Positions 24,800 through 36,386 of a DNA stretch of 64,000 nt are shown one piece after another (positions within the stretch are counted from its first letter, which is position 1; the number at the start of each line of letters is the position of its first letter). The DNA is from Hypericum androsaemum (taxonomy: Eukaryota > Streptophyta > Magnoliopsida > Malpighiales > Hypericaceae): positions 15,000,671 through 15,064,670 of the forward strand of contig OZ023183.1 in NCBI GenBank assembly GCA_963995505.1. The letters are read 5' to 3'. The notes beneath the pieces were generated by a model, which did no database searches, was not told where the DNA came from, and worked only from the letters and a program-made list of their open reading frames with translations. A program made the position numbers and the translations under genes.

Positions 24800-25185
24800 T
24801 GTTGGGTTTTGTCGAGAATTAGAAAAGGTGGCGGACGCCACTTGTGTGGCGATGGCAAGTACTCAATCACATATAATTGTGAATTGGTGGATTGGCGGCC
24901 GCCAATTAACCGGCGATCGCCAGGTCGGCCTGGACCAATTTTTTTATTTTGACTTGACTCTTGTTTCAAACTCCTAATTCGATCTAGATAGGTTTTTTCT
25001 ACTCTAAGGGTTCGTCTGTTATATAAAGACGTGTTACCCTATGTTTAGTAATGGCTTTGTGACTCGGATCCATCAATACAAGTTCTTCTATCTCCCCGTG
25101 GACGTAGACATTAGCCCGAACCACGTAACCTTTTGTGTCCATGTTCTTTGCATGTTTTGTTCTCTTAATTGCTGAATTCCTAACA
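24800..25185 (+). repeat. 3' LTR of the deleted copia element
   Basis: 386 bp, homologous to 22433-22797 with scattered substitutions and an insertion after the palindrome TTGGCGGCCGCCAA (24892-24905). Confidence 0.88.
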
Positions 25186-26125
25186 GTTTTTAAGTAGAAA
25201 ATCTAAAGTTATCGAGGATGATATTTTTTTAAAAGAAGTAAAATCATTTAATTTATGAATATATCCTTTGGTGCATCGGAGAATGAGTTTGTTTTGAGTC
25301 GGTCAGTCAAGACTTTCAAGAGTTTATTATCCTTGGACTTCTGGTTCAACTGGAAAATAAATATTAGGAAGAAGCATTTTAGATTGCACTCCAGACCAGT
25401 CCAAATCCCAGAATTTATGAACATGCTTAAACGCGATAACAAATATTTGATATTTTCACCAAAAACTGATGCACGCTTATTCGTAAATGATTTATGTAAT
25501 TAGGTCAAATATCATTTGATAAATTAGAGTTTTGATTTGATAATTAAGTAAAAAAGTGTTATGTGCCAATGATGAGAGAAAGTATTTCTCTGTTCATGGA
25601 AACGATGATTACATTTTAAAATCACGTTATACGTAACCAAAGAACACCATATACAGTAAAATTATTAAATAAAATTAAAATCAAAGAATGTAACAAGCGC
25701 TCGACTAAATTCATAGTGTAATCCATTATCAAATCAAAAGGTAAATTTTAGGTGATATGAACATGGTATTATCAGATTCTATTTTAAAATAGTTTTTAAT
25801 AATAGTTTTTTAGAATACTTAAAATTAAGATTTATCTATTTTATCTTGAGTTTTGAATTCTTTTTAGGTCATCTTTAGTTTTTTGGTAATTTTCGGCTTT
25901 TTAAAGAAACCTACCTATTTACATACAGGAAAATCAAAGGTTTCTCATTATTGGAACAATACTCCAACACGGGACAGGATACAGAGAAAGAGGACAAAAC
26001 ACTGCATACCAATTAATTTCCGTGTGAATATTTTGCTCCAGAAAAAAATATTAACGTGTGGAAATTTCTTGTTGAAGAAAATTTCCGTGTGAAAAATGAA
26101 AATCCGTGGGTGTGTTTTGGGTGGG

Positions 26126-26160
<35 letters not shown>

Positions 26161-28999
26161 GCAGTGGAGCCAAAGATAAATCATTTTCAAGGATGCAATC
26201 AAATTCATTTACTCAATTATTGAGAGCCTTGAAGAAGAAAAAAAAAGATTTTAAAATGGTGGGATTACCCAACACCATTTAACAATCGGGTCCCCCAATC
26301 AGTGTGTCAATAAATTTAGAAATAATTACGGATCATCCATCAACTTGTTACTCATGGGATTGTGAGCATCTTAAACTATGGTCATAAATTATTTTAATAG
26401 TTGTTGCTTGTAAATATGTTAATGAGATGATCATAATCCAAAAAGAAATAAATTTATATGTAATAGTAAATTAGTAATGTATATTGTGTTGAAATTTAGA
26501 TAAACCCTTACGAAAAAAATGGGAAGGGTAGCAATTCAAAGTAATTAGAATATGAATGTGGGTCTAAAAGTCAAATTTTGAGGCTGAGGTACCTGTCATT
26601 TAGTTAGTGTGTTAATAATGCAGAGCATATCCACACCGTAGTCTTTGGTAGAATTTTTTTAACAGCTAGAATTTTATTTATTTTAAAAAATAATTGTTAC
26701 AATAGTAAGTAATTAAAATTATTATTTATTACGCTATGTTGTGCTTGTGAACACATGCCGTCTATTTAATCGTAAGATAATAATCTATTTAAATATTAGC
26801 TAAATTAGATAAGTTTGTCAATTGTTGGTAGGGTTGTAATTAAATTTTCTTAGACATTTCGATGCCTTGCGTAAGTTGGAAATTTTACACGGTGGGCAAT
26901 CGTACGCGTATCACCCAAATGGAATTTGCTTGTCCTACAAGGCATAATCATTTTAATTTTACCTCCTTTGTTTTTTAATGTCATTTGCATCGCTGGCAGG
27001 AATTTTCTGTATCTGGAACGGTATAATAACTTGGTAATAATTTAGATGAGATGGAGGATGGATGTATTAGATGCCTTCAACTATTTGCGCCTACTTTTTT
27101 TTAATACTTTATACCTTGTTTTTTAAAAAGTTACCCTAGAGCCGCCACGTGGCATGGTCTCCCTTTATTTTACAATTTTTTCAAAGTCTTTGATTAGTTA
27201 TAATTTTGTGTTCGGATATCAGATTGAAAATAATTTTTTTTGCAAAACTTGTGAAACTCTATGCGTTAAAAATCATGCGAAATAAAAAAAACATTTGGAG
27301 ACGCATGCACTGGGCGATCTTAATTTAAAAAAATCAAAAAATAGTGGAGATGACCTGCACCTCCTTTTAATTTAATTCTTTTCCAAAAATTTTAAAGACG
27401 ATAAATTAATGTTTGAATTTTAAAATTTTATTTTATCTCGCATAATTCTTTAAACTCAGCACGTAGAGCTTAAAGAAGTTAATTTGTAGGCACACGATCG
27501 TTTGTGTGAATGGGTAGTGTATTAATTTGTTTATCAATAGTATGCGTATTTATTTGAAGGTATGGATCTTAAATTTCACAATCTGTTGTCTGCCAGAACA
27601 TAAAGCAATGATTAAATTATTATAGGCGCACACAATAATGGCAGGCGGAGACGGACTGGACGCTGTCAATTCCGTGATTCTGAAGATGTAGGCAGCAACT
27701 GGGCGCGCGCTTCAGGAATAGCTTTAAGAAAGTGATATGACAAGTTGGCTATATACTTGTGTTATATGCACTTATATTATACTTATTTCGAGTCCGAGTT
27801 ATTATGAACACCATAATATTAAATAATTGATAAGATAATTTTGCGAATTTTCAAAATTCTATTTCTGAGTTGAACTTAAATTAATCAGTTCAGAAGACTG
27901 GATACTAGGTGATATAAACCAAAAAAATTTTAAATGGTGTTTTTTAATTCTTATTATATGGTATTTGAGAATGATGCTTTGTAAAAGAAAAGAATTAGAA
28001 CCGCCCATATGCCTCCCGGAAGACCCCAGTCTAAAATTAGTAAAGAGTACTTGATGATTTCGAGATTAGATTTAGAGTCCAATAAAATATTTCTGAATTT
28101 AGAACAGTAAAAATTTACTTACAAACATTTTTGTTTAGAAAATAATTATCTTTGATAGGAAATTACCTCCCGTGTCAGTTATACTAGTTACTAATAAAGA
28201 TAGGTAACTAAGCCTAATAACGTATTGTCATATTTAAAGAAGTCCAAGTTTTAAGTCTTAATGAAGATGTACAAATTTACCTTTAAAATTTCCCACCCAA
28301 AAAATTAAGATATGTAATTCAGAAACATTAGCGCAAATTAGTACCCAACAAATGGAACACTACCTAATTACAGCCCGAGTCTAGTGTTATTACTGCTAAA
28401 ATATTATTTAACACCCTAATTGTAACTAACTAATTTGACCTTACATGACGAGGACGAGCGGTCGACATCAAGAGAGGTAAACAATATCCCCAGCTAGCCT
28501 TCGGTGATTGGCTTCGAACTCGTGACCGATGATCTCACTTTTTAGCATCAAAATTGCGGTGATTAAACATGATTAATGCATCTGATGTAGAATCAAAGAA
28601 TTCCGGCTCTAATTCGGCCAGACTTTGAATTAGATGTTTTAAACTAGATTTTCAAATATTACCGTGTCAACAAATTTAGATTCGAGTAAAACAACACATT
28701 TAAAAGGTAGAAAAGCTCTCCCAGTAGTTCTGAAAAACTCAAACTCAAATTTTCTTAGTTAATATTGTAACAACCTAGTTTACAGTTAATCTAAATATTT
28801 GTTAATCAAAATTGAATTAGTTTTCCTAGTAAATATCTAGATATCACTTGGTATAACAAATTAATTCAGAGACCATTAAATTTTCAACAAATTAATTCTA
28901 AAAAATATATATGTAAAACAAAAGTTTGGAAAACTTTAGCCGTAGGTTCCGCCTTTTTGGTAACAGGAATTATTCTTACCACAATAGATCAAACAGTGT

Positions 29000-29003
<4 letters not shown>
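25186..29003. other. Long gene-free AT-rich region
   Basis: No gene supported in 3.8 kb. It contains an AG microsatellite (26129-26158). Around 28500-28560 there is a possible reverse-strand SINE with a B-box-like GAGTTCGAAGCC. A 17-codon open frame (MAGGDGLDAVNSVILKM) at about 27638-27691 is too short to call. Confidence 0.5.
26129..26158. repeat. (AG)15 microsatellite
   Basis: Uninterrupted AG dinucleotides. Confidence 0.95.

Positions 29004-29060
<57 letters not shown>
29004..29060. repeat. (AT)n microsatellite
   Basis: Uninterrupted AT dinucleotides for about 57 bases. It lies at the 3' side of the minus-strand SINE-like unit at 29061-29165 and may be its expanded tail. Confidence 0.95.
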
Positions 29061-29062
<2 letters not shown>

Positions 29063-29165
29063 AAAGGTAAATTATTATACCTAATTACAATGTCAAGAAT
29101 TGAACCTTGACCTTTTTAAAGTTAACCAACGCCTATGCCGTTAGGCCAAATGCCCCTTAGCTAAA
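29061..29165 (-). mobile_element. tRNA-derived SINE-like element
   Basis: On the minus strand TTTGGCCTAACGG (29150-29138) resembles a Pol III A box and AAGGTTCAATTCT (29109-29097) a B box, spaced about 35-45 bp apart as in tRNA-derived SINEs. The 3' side runs into an AT repeat. It does not fold as an intact tRNA gene. Confidence 0.55.
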
Positions 29166-29543
29166 TTATATTTTTTTGGTCGACAAAGAGAATGAATATT
29201 TTTTTTGTCTATGTCTACTATTTTCAAAATCAAGCACGTAAGACCATATAAATGGAGCATCAATGTTATTTTTATTTACAAAGTTCGAACATCGGATATC
29301 TCTTAAAAAATATATATCTCATACTATTTAAGAATTATTAATTTCAACAAACATATTTGTTATAAGAAAGTACATATGATTATTTCCAATTAATTATGTT
29401 ATACAAAATGAGTTTTGGCAAGTGGGAAAAAAGGTATAGGGGTAGAAAAGTTTAAAAAGTAACATGTAGACAAAAGGTTAAGTTCACATGGGGTGGGCAT
29501 GTGATGTGAGTGTACACTTGCGTCTCTTGTCTACCATGTGGAT

Positions 29544-29546
<3 letters not shown>

Positions 29547-29578
<32 letters not shown>
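29547..29578. repeat. (TC)16 microsatellite
   Basis: Uninterrupted TC dinucleotides. Confidence 0.95.
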
Positions 29579-29582
<4 letters not shown>

Positions 29583-31136
29583 TTATTCATCTGGCTCCAG
29601 CTAAGCAACCACCATGCCCCGGATTCTTTTCTTTTTGAAGGATAATACTAGCCTTTTTACATTTCATTATGGATAGACACTATAGTAAATCCTCTATTAC
29701 ATATCAAATCACGCTGCTAGGTGATAAGGTTGGTAATCCTAACTACGGAATCAACGACAAGAGCCGACAACCTCTTAGGCTTAACCATGTAACTACTAAT
29801 CAAAGTGCCCCGGATTCTTTTCTGAAGCGATATGGAGTACCCACTTGGCTCTCTAATTCAAGCTCGAAAGAGATCAGAACTTTATATAGTATTTAATATT
29901 GACGTGTTTATAGTAATTCAAATTCTAGACATCTTTATTAAACTAAAATAATATTTTTTGTCGGTTAATCAGTAGTATACGAATCCAGATTTAAAACATA
30001 CTTCATACGTACCAAAATTTCTCTTTTCCACCTCAAGAGAACAGTTGGCGTGAAAAAGAAAGGAGGTTTTTTTTTTACTTTTTAGAGTAAAAAACAAAGA
30101 TATCGATGTAGTTTGCAGTGTTACCATATTTTGAAAAATACACTAGGTGAAAATACAGCTGGGTCTCTATAGTCAACCAAAAAAATAACGCAACCAAAAC
30201 AGTTTGAAGTTATCTAGATTGTTGAATATCTTTAATCATTTATAGGAGAATTTTAGTGCTTAACGATACTATTGGTATAGTGCACTCGTACACATTTGAC
30301 GTAATTTTGATAGGTAATAACAATTTATAGTTTGAAGTTGTTCACTGGGACATGCAGATCATAGTTAGTTTTGCATTTATTACTGAGGGGATTAGAGCAA
30401 CACTTGAACAAGATCCTTCACCTGAGGAGATTTTAGGCCCACTGTTCGGAATTGCGAGGGGACAAGGGCCCACGGGCCTGGCTAGTTCAATTTTTTTATT
30501 GATCAAATCATGTTGATTGGGCCTGAGCATAATCGAATAGTTGAAAATCTAATGTAACAACTTGAGATTACATCCCGTAAGACACTAAACTTTTCAATTC
30601 TATGCCCAAAAGAGCCCAACTATGTTTGGTGAGAAGAGTAATTCATTTATTTTGTGTAACTTATTTTCAAATTCATGTTTGGTTTGTTAAAAAAAATGAA
30701 TAATTCATTTATAAATTCTCGCATTCTAAATTTGGCTGGTCATAAAATTCGTTTGCATGTCTTGATTTTAAGTTGTGTGAATTCTTCAAAACAAAAAAAT
30801 AAGTTTCACATATATAATTAACAAATGAATTCTATGAACCACCGAAAAACATTCTTTTTTTGCAAATATACTTATTTATAAATAATTCGTTTGATTAATT
30901 TATTGATAAAAATAAGTTTTAATAAATGATTAATTTAGATCAACAACCGATAAAAATTTTATACCTTAACTAGGTCCCAGATACACACTAATATTGAATT
31001 TATCGTCTTTAATTAAATTAGTCAAGAGCGAGTAAAAAAAATTGATAGGGCTTGGCAATAATAACCCCTTTTTGCTAATTCTCCCAGAAACGGAACCCAC
31101 CCTTGAGAGAGCAGAGCAGAGCACTCCGGCGAGAGA
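29579..31136. other. Intergenic region upstream of LSM3
   Basis: It contains a short coding-like fragment at 30352-30516 (separate entry) and otherwise AT-rich sequence. The GC-richer 60 bases before 31137 (GAGAGAGCAGAGCAG) are probably LSM3 5' UTR. A segment near 29905-29955 resembles 400-470 (ACATCTTTATTAAACTA in both), a dispersed repeat. Confidence 0.45.
30352..30516 (+). pseudogene. Unidentified coding-like fragment, 54 codons
   Basis: An open frame whose composition looks like real protein (for example LEQDPSPEEILGPLFGIARG) inside AT-rich surroundings. I do not recognise the family. No convincing splice partner or promoter is seen nearby, and it may be an exon fragment left by a transposon or an old deletion. 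Low certainty. Confidence 0.25.
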
Positions 31137-32607
31137 ATGTCAAGCGAGGAAGAGAGTACGGTGAAGGAGCCTCTGGATCTCATCAGGCTCAGCCTCGACG
31201 AGCGCATCTACGTCAAGCTCCGGTCCGACCGTGAGCTCCGGGGCAAACTCCATGTAAGCCCCCCACTCTTTACACTTATTTCCATGTCTTCACCTTCTAG
31301 GGGTACCCATTTGGCTAATTGTGTGTATTCCGCTTCCTCTGTTCGAACTGGTTACTGGGTCGGGCGGGATTTAGGATTGAACTCGAGGAGGACTACTAGG
31401 GTTTGTAAACATCTATTATGAAGTAACTTCCTTATGCCGTTTTCTTTGGCTGGAAAGGTCATACCGCTTGCTCGTTTCCGCTTGATTGTTATTCCAAGTG
31501 CTCGAGTTACGCAGTGCTGATCTTTTGCTAAAAATGCGAGTCGAAATCCAATAGACCAATGCAAACATGCCTCATTTTGTGCTTCTGTTAGTGATGACTG
31601 AACCCTTCTTGGGTTCGTAAAATGAGTGATACTCTTTCGTTTAGCCGGGCTGACTCTGCTGTATTGTTGAACACAGATGACATTAAACTTCTTTAATGTT
31701 TTAAAATAAGCTAGTACAGAAGTGAGAAGCTTTTTCCAGCTTAATGTATATCACATCTTGAAATTCAATATCGAGTTCACATGTGCTGTGGTGGCTATTT
31801 GGTTTTGCAGGCTTATGATCAGCATCTGAACATGATTCTTGGAGATGTTGAAGAGATAGTTACCACTGTAGAAATTGATGACGAAACTTATGAAGAGATA
31901 GTTCGGGTGTGTAGCATCATCTTCTTACCCTTTTTTATTTTATCTTTTCTTCATCCTTTAAGTTTGCTGGACAGCATCAGGATCTTGCATCATTCATATA
32001 GTTTTACAATACTTTTGGAAGGGCCGGACTGGGACATCCTTTGAAGCAGCGTGTATAAATGTCGGAATATCTTTGTTCCCCATCACGATTTGTGTCATAA
32101 AAAAGTCGACAGCCTGTCTTATTTGTAGTAGTTAACTTCTGTCAGAACATCTGTAGTAGATGGAAGTACTTCTTTGCTTCCGAAGTATCAGTTAGACTCT
32201 GTTAGACAAGTGTTCGAATGGAATGCACACTTATTACCAGAAAATAGTGGCTGTAAATCATTTCAGTCTTGTACATGATTTGCATTCAGTAAATTTGATT
32301 GGATATAGTGTTATGATTTTCAATTTGCTCTTACTTTGAACAAATTTTCCACACGTCCACAAAGGTACTGCTTGAGTTTTGATGCATTAATGGCATGGAA
32401 ATATGGGCGGAGTAGAAAGAATCAGGCGGAAACACACAACTTCTTTGTTTGATTGATGCGAATGTCCTTGAATTGTGTCTTTGCTGCCTTCGTTAGTCTA
32501 ACTTTCATACTTTGAATACATCTCAGACAACCAAGCGCACGGTACCGTTTCTTTTTGTAAGAGGAGATGGTGTCATTTTGGTTTCTCCGCCTCTGAGGAC
32601 CGCATAG
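31137..32607 (+). CDS. LSM3: U6 snRNA-associated Sm-like protein LSm3, three exons
   Basis: Subunit of the LSm2-8 ring that binds the 3' U-tract of U6 snRNA in the nucleus, and of the LSm1-7 ring that promotes decapping and mRNA decay in the cytoplasm. Exons: 31137-31253 (ends CTCCAT|GTAAGC), 31811-31906 (after TTTTGCAG, ends GTTCGG|GTGTGT) and 32527-32607 (after ATCTCAG, stop TAG). All junctions are phase 0 and give 97 aa, the usual LSm3 length. The Sm1 motif spans about residues 12-55 ([20 protein letters not shown], then [11 protein letters not shown]) and Sm2 about 76-93 ([17 protein letters not shown]). No damage seen. The start is the first ATG after a GC-rich leader and gives the expected MSSEEE N-terminus. 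Exon 3 is only 81 bp. Confidence 0.97.
31254..31810 (+). other. LSM3 intron 1
   Basis: 557 bp, GTAAGC...TTTTGCAG. No other feature seen. Confidence 0.9.
31907..32526 (+). other. LSM3 intron 2
   Basis: 620 bp, GTGTGT...CATCTCAG. No other feature seen. Confidence 0.9.
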
Positions 32608-33960
32608 TCAGAAGATGAAGTCGACAAAGCAATGGCCAACTACTCTATCACTTAGGTTGGCGTATTTCATTTTATCTGTATGTTGGAACCTTCGGAAGGT
32701 AAGTTCATTAACACCTATGTGATTGTGAGTCAAGTTCATGCTATAACCCACAATTTAGGCCGTGTACTATAATGGATTCAAATCTACACTGGGGCAGCTG
32801 TTTTTTAGTTCTGCACCATGTATTTTCAGTTTTTATCTCTATTAACTTAGTATCACCATGTATTTTAATTCGTGCACCATGTTTTTTCTTCCATTTTAAT
32901 TTTTATCCCTCCCGCCCTCCTCGGGACTCTACGAGTCGAGGTCCCATGTGGTGAAATTTGTTTGTACGAAGGCGACTCTAACAAGCGGTAATCTCTCTGT
33001 TGCTCCGTTCGGATTAATTCAGAGTGGCGTGGCGAAGTGACTGCAAGACTTCCTTTGGCCATGCAGCGAGCGACACCGCCGTTCTAAGCCCTCCTCTAGT
33101 CTTCATGCCTTTGTGCTTTCTTGAAGAGTAAATGTGGTCTTCGGACGACTCCAAGAATGGACTTGCTTTCTTGTACATATGATGAGTGAGCTGAACGACA
33201 GAGCATCCTCCCTTCTCTAGCCCCTACAAGAAAAGCATCCAAATGCAAATAGTTTTTCGTGATTGGTCTTTGCTTATTGATGAAATTCTTTTCATTTTTG
33301 TTTTAAGTTTCGTTACCGGAAGATTCGGTTATATGTAGGAAATTCGAGTTTATTGTCATTTGAGTATGAGCTATTCAATTAGCAAAGAAAGTTCAAAACT
33401 TGAGGAAATTCGTGATGTTTAATTTTTAAGGCACGTTCCATTATTACCAATGTTTTAAAGAGATCAATCACTTCACGCTGGAACCAAAATTTAATGGATA
33501 AATAAACAGCCATTTAAACAATTTTAGTACTCACTCTGACCACAGGTGCAGTTCCTCATTGAACACTGGAGTTCAGCAAATAATTGACAGCAGCTGAAGA
33601 AGAAAAGTAAACCATGACATAACCAATAAAGAAACGAAACAAGAGAAGAAAGGTTTCTACTATTTGTTGCCAAAGATGCCATGAAAATATAAATGGGTGA
33701 CATTTGGTGGATTAAAGCAATATGCTAAAATATAAAATTGACAATGAGTGTGACGAGTGCGAGAAACCAAAAATACTGAATAGATAAATAACAACCTCAA
33801 TTTCAAGTTCCAAAATCCAACAATGATCCGAAATTCAAACCGACAATTAAGCACTTGCAAACTTAAATCAATAGTGCAAGCATTCCGAACATGCTTATTC
33901 AAAAGGGGTTCATAGCAGCCACATCTAAATTCTCTTATTTCAAACAACTACTTTCTCCAC
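32608..33960. other. LSM3 3' flank
   Basis: The proximal few hundred bases are probably LSM3 3' UTR. No credible gene to 33960. The open frame at 33947-33660 (-) lies just downstream of the F-box/FBD relic and lacks family features. Confidence 0.45.
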
Positions 33961-35441
33961 CTTTAAAAATATCGACAACTAGGATGTGTTGGATTGAGAA
34001 ACTTCTTGTCCTTGACATATGGACAAAATATGATATTTGCTTGCTTTCTTGGAAGATCTCCATTGTAGAAGAGTTTGATGTCTAAATCCAAATGAGTGCT
34101 TGCTTGACCATGCTTTGGCAATACTATGACCAATTCTTCCAATATAGGTGACCTCTCTAAGAGATAAGTAAGCATCATAACTTCAAATGGTTCAAATTTA
34201 AATCCTCGTAATTTGGATGAATTTCAGATGAGAAAAGATGTAATTGTTGTTTTCAATCATCTCTTCTTGAAATTCCCCCCACTCGTAAAGAGATGATTGA
34301 ACTGCAAAATTGAAAAAATTGCTACATTAATATACCATGTTATGGAATGAGAAATATGGTTATATCTAATTGAAAAAAATACTCACATCAATGAACAAAT
34401 TCTCAAGGAAAGTGCATCTTCCAATGAAAAGCATAATGTTGAATGGACTACTGAAAAATCCACCTTTCACGAGCAAATGAAGTTCTTTCATGTATCCTAA
34501 AAAAAAGTTTAAAGACACTTTAGTACCTATGTTATTAAAAATAGATACTTAGCCCCTGTGTTATAAAAATACCAATAAAGACCTCGAGTTTTCAAAATAC
34601 TTAATGAAAAGTCAATTATACCCCTCTCCCCCTCTCGATCATAGCCCCCGTCTTTCCCGGTGACCCCGGCCTTGCTCTTTCCCTATCCTCTTCCCTATTC
34701 CCACTTCCACCGTCAAAACCTTCGCATAAAACTCAAATACAAAACAACAAAATAATTCAGCCTCCTGCCCACCAAAAAAATAATAATTCAGCCTCCTTCG
34801 ATGCTTTAAAATATGAACAACCAAATTCTATGGAAAAATCGAAGTAACCTTGAATTGAATTAAAAATGGAAAATCAATAAGAACATACTAATAAATTGTT
34901 CAAGTCCAACCCACGAACTTAGGGCTACTGGATTATTATAGGGAACTTGATGGCTTCGACGACGGCACGGAGCAAGGCCGGGTCATCGGGGACCGAAACG
35001 GAGAGCTTCGAGAACCTCCCGATTCCCTGGAACTTGTCCTTACGTCACGAGCGGCGGCGCGGTCGCTGAGATCTACTCCGCCACCAACAACTTCCTCGCA
35101 AAGCCCTACTCTTCCAGATGGCGGTCATTAGCCAGAGCCACCACGTCAGTCTGGTGAAGCTCCTCGACCCTACCCTTTCCCGACCTCCCTCTGGACGACA
35201 CCCTCCAATGACTCCTCCTCGTCTGGACAGCCTACTCGTGCAAGGACTACTCCGACGACGACGAAGGATGCTCCAATTGGAACCAAAGGAAAGGCCACTC
35301 CTTGAGGACGCACAGGCCCCACATCTTCGTCCTCAACGACCATCCCGCCGGCGTCGTGGTCATCGGGAAAGATGGGGGCTATGATCGAGAGAGGGTGAGA
35401 GGGAGGGGAAGAAGGGTATAACTGACTTTTCATCAAGTATT

Positions 35442-36208
35442 GGGAAAAGTCCACTTTAGTACCCTGTGGTATCGCCCAAAATCACTTTAGTACCCTGTGG
35501 TAAAAAACCGATCAATCGAGTCATACTTATTCCAATTAACATCAAAAAGGTCCTCGGGCAGCTGCCCGGACCCGCCCGAACGCTGCCCGGACTACGTGGC
35601 CAGCCACGTCGCCAAAACTTGATGACGTGGCGCCACGTGGAGGAGGAGGAGGAGGAGGAGGAGGAGGAGGAGGAGAGGAGGAGGAGGAGGAGGAGGAGGA
35701 GGCGGAGGCAGAGGAGGAGGAGGAGGAGGCGGAGGAGGAGGAGGAGGAGGAGGAGGACGAAGTTGAGGAGGAGGAGGAGGACGAGGAGGAGGAGGACGAA
35801 GTGGAGGAGGAGGAGGAAGAAGTGGAGGAGGAGGAGGAGGAGGACGAAGTGGAGGAGGAGGCGGAGGAGGAGGAGGAGGAGGAGGACGAAGTAGAGGAGG
35901 AGGAGGACGAAGTGGAGGAGGAGGACGAAGTGGAGGAGGAGGCGGAGGAGAAGGAGGAGGCGGAGGAGGAGGAGGAGGAGGAGAGGAAGAGAGGGAAGAA
36001 GATGGTTGTCCACGTGGCGCCACGTCATCAAGTTTTGGTGATGTGGCTGGCCACGTAGTCCGGGCAGCGTTCGAGCGGGTCCGGACAGCTCCCCGAGGAC
36101 CTTTTTGATGTTAATTGGAATAAGTATGACTCGATTGGTCGGTTTTTTACCACAGGGTACTAAAGTGATTTTGGGCGGTACCACAGGATACTAAAGTGAA
36201 CTTTTCCC
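35442..36208. mobile_element. Inner MULE-like MITE with GGA-rich core
   Basis: Inverted repeats of about 190 bp begin GGGAAAAGTCCACTTTAGTA on the left and end TACTAAAGTGAACTTTTCCC on the right. Flanks TCAAGTATT (35433-35441) and TTAAGTATT (36209-36217) form a 9-bp duplication with one mismatch, typical of Mutator-like elements. It sits inside the right inverted repeat of the outer element, so it inserted later. The core is an uninterrupted purine-rich GGA tract. No coding capacity. Confidence 0.85.
35639..35998. repeat. GGA-rich polypurine tract, about 360 bp
   Basis: (GGA)n interrupted by CGAAGT, GCGGAGG and AGAAG variants; nearly all purine on the plus strand. Open frames of 140-240 codons on both strands here are low-complexity artefacts. 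Such mirror-symmetric purine tracts can adopt triplex or quadruplex structures. Confidence 0.95.
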
Positions 36209-36386
36209 TTAAGTATTTTAAAAACTCAGGATCTTTTATGGGTATTTTTATAACACAGGGAGTTAAGTTTCTATTTCCAATAACAAGGTACTAAAATCTC
36301 TTTAACCAAAAAAAAATTCTTTCATGTGGTTGAAAATATAAATTGGCTCTTTGAATGCTCCTCCACCAAACCTTTGACATAGAAAC

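Larger units (their letters stand above)
22433..25185 (+). mobile_element. Deleted copia-type LTR retrotransposon (gag and protease remnant only)
   Basis: LTRs are 22433-22797 and 24800-25185, both starting TGTTGGGTTTTGTCGAG and ending CCTAACA. A primer site TGGTATCAAGAGC (22801-22813) matches the initiator-Met type with one extra A. A polypurine tract AAGGTGGAGA precedes the 3' LTR. Flanks are ATTTT and GTTTT, a target duplication with one mismatch. TATATAAAG in the LTR (about 22632) is a likely TATA box. Integrase, reverse transcriptase and RNase H are absent, so the element is non-autonomous. The LTRs differ visibly, so this is not a very recent insertion. Confidence 0.9.
34494..36316. mobile_element. 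Outer MULE-like element inserted in the FBD pseudogene
   Basis: Long imperfect terminal inverted repeats. The left one runs about 34507-34672 (AAAGACACTTTAGTACC, GTTATAAAAATACC, TCAATTATACCCCTCTCCC). The right one is split by the inner element into 35352-35441 and 36218-36307. It is flanked by duplicated TTCTTTCATGT, consistent with the 9-11 bp duplications of MULEs. The interior (34930-35350) is GC-rich and coding-like in patches, for example GGAVAEIYSATNNFLAKPYS, but is broken in all frames. It may be captured gene sequence; I do not recognise the source. No transposase. Confidence 0.7.
33963..36386 (-). pseudogene. F-box/LRR/FBD-type gene fragment split by a transposon
   Basis: Minus-strand pieces fit an F-box/RNI/FBD family protein. 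36386-36328 encodes about FGGGAFKEPIYIFNHMKE after an acceptor TATATAG. 34493-34387 continues as MKELHLLVKGGFFSSPFN and ends LFID|GTGAGT. After an acceptor TTTTGCAG (about 34305) comes EWGEFQEEMIENNNYIFSHL, then, after a probable 1-nt frameshift near 34205, an FBD-like segment VMMLTYLLERSPILEELVIV ending at 33963. The 11-bp TTCTTTCATGT is present on both sides of the inserted element (34483-34493 and 36317-36327), so the insertion landed in the MKE codons. No F-box is visible upstream, so the gene is truncated as well as interrupted. Family call is by resemblance only. Confidence 0.6.

Noticed and set aside
24393..24969. Minus-strand frames of 67-81 codons
   Set aside because: Lie across the 3' end and LTR of the deleted copia element; no domain.
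27638..27691. 17-codon frame MAGGDGLDAVNSVILKM in a GC-richer island
   Set aside because: Too short, no splice partner or promoter seen.
29061..29165. Possible minus-strand tRNA gene
   Set aside because: A- and B-box-like motifs are present but no complete cloverleaf stems; better explained as a SINE.
35456..36184. Open frames of 140-240 codons on both strands (poly-Glu, poly-Arg, poly-Leu, poly-Pro)
   Set aside because: They are translations of the GGA/TCC repeat and of the MITE inverted repeats; no protein family, low complexity.
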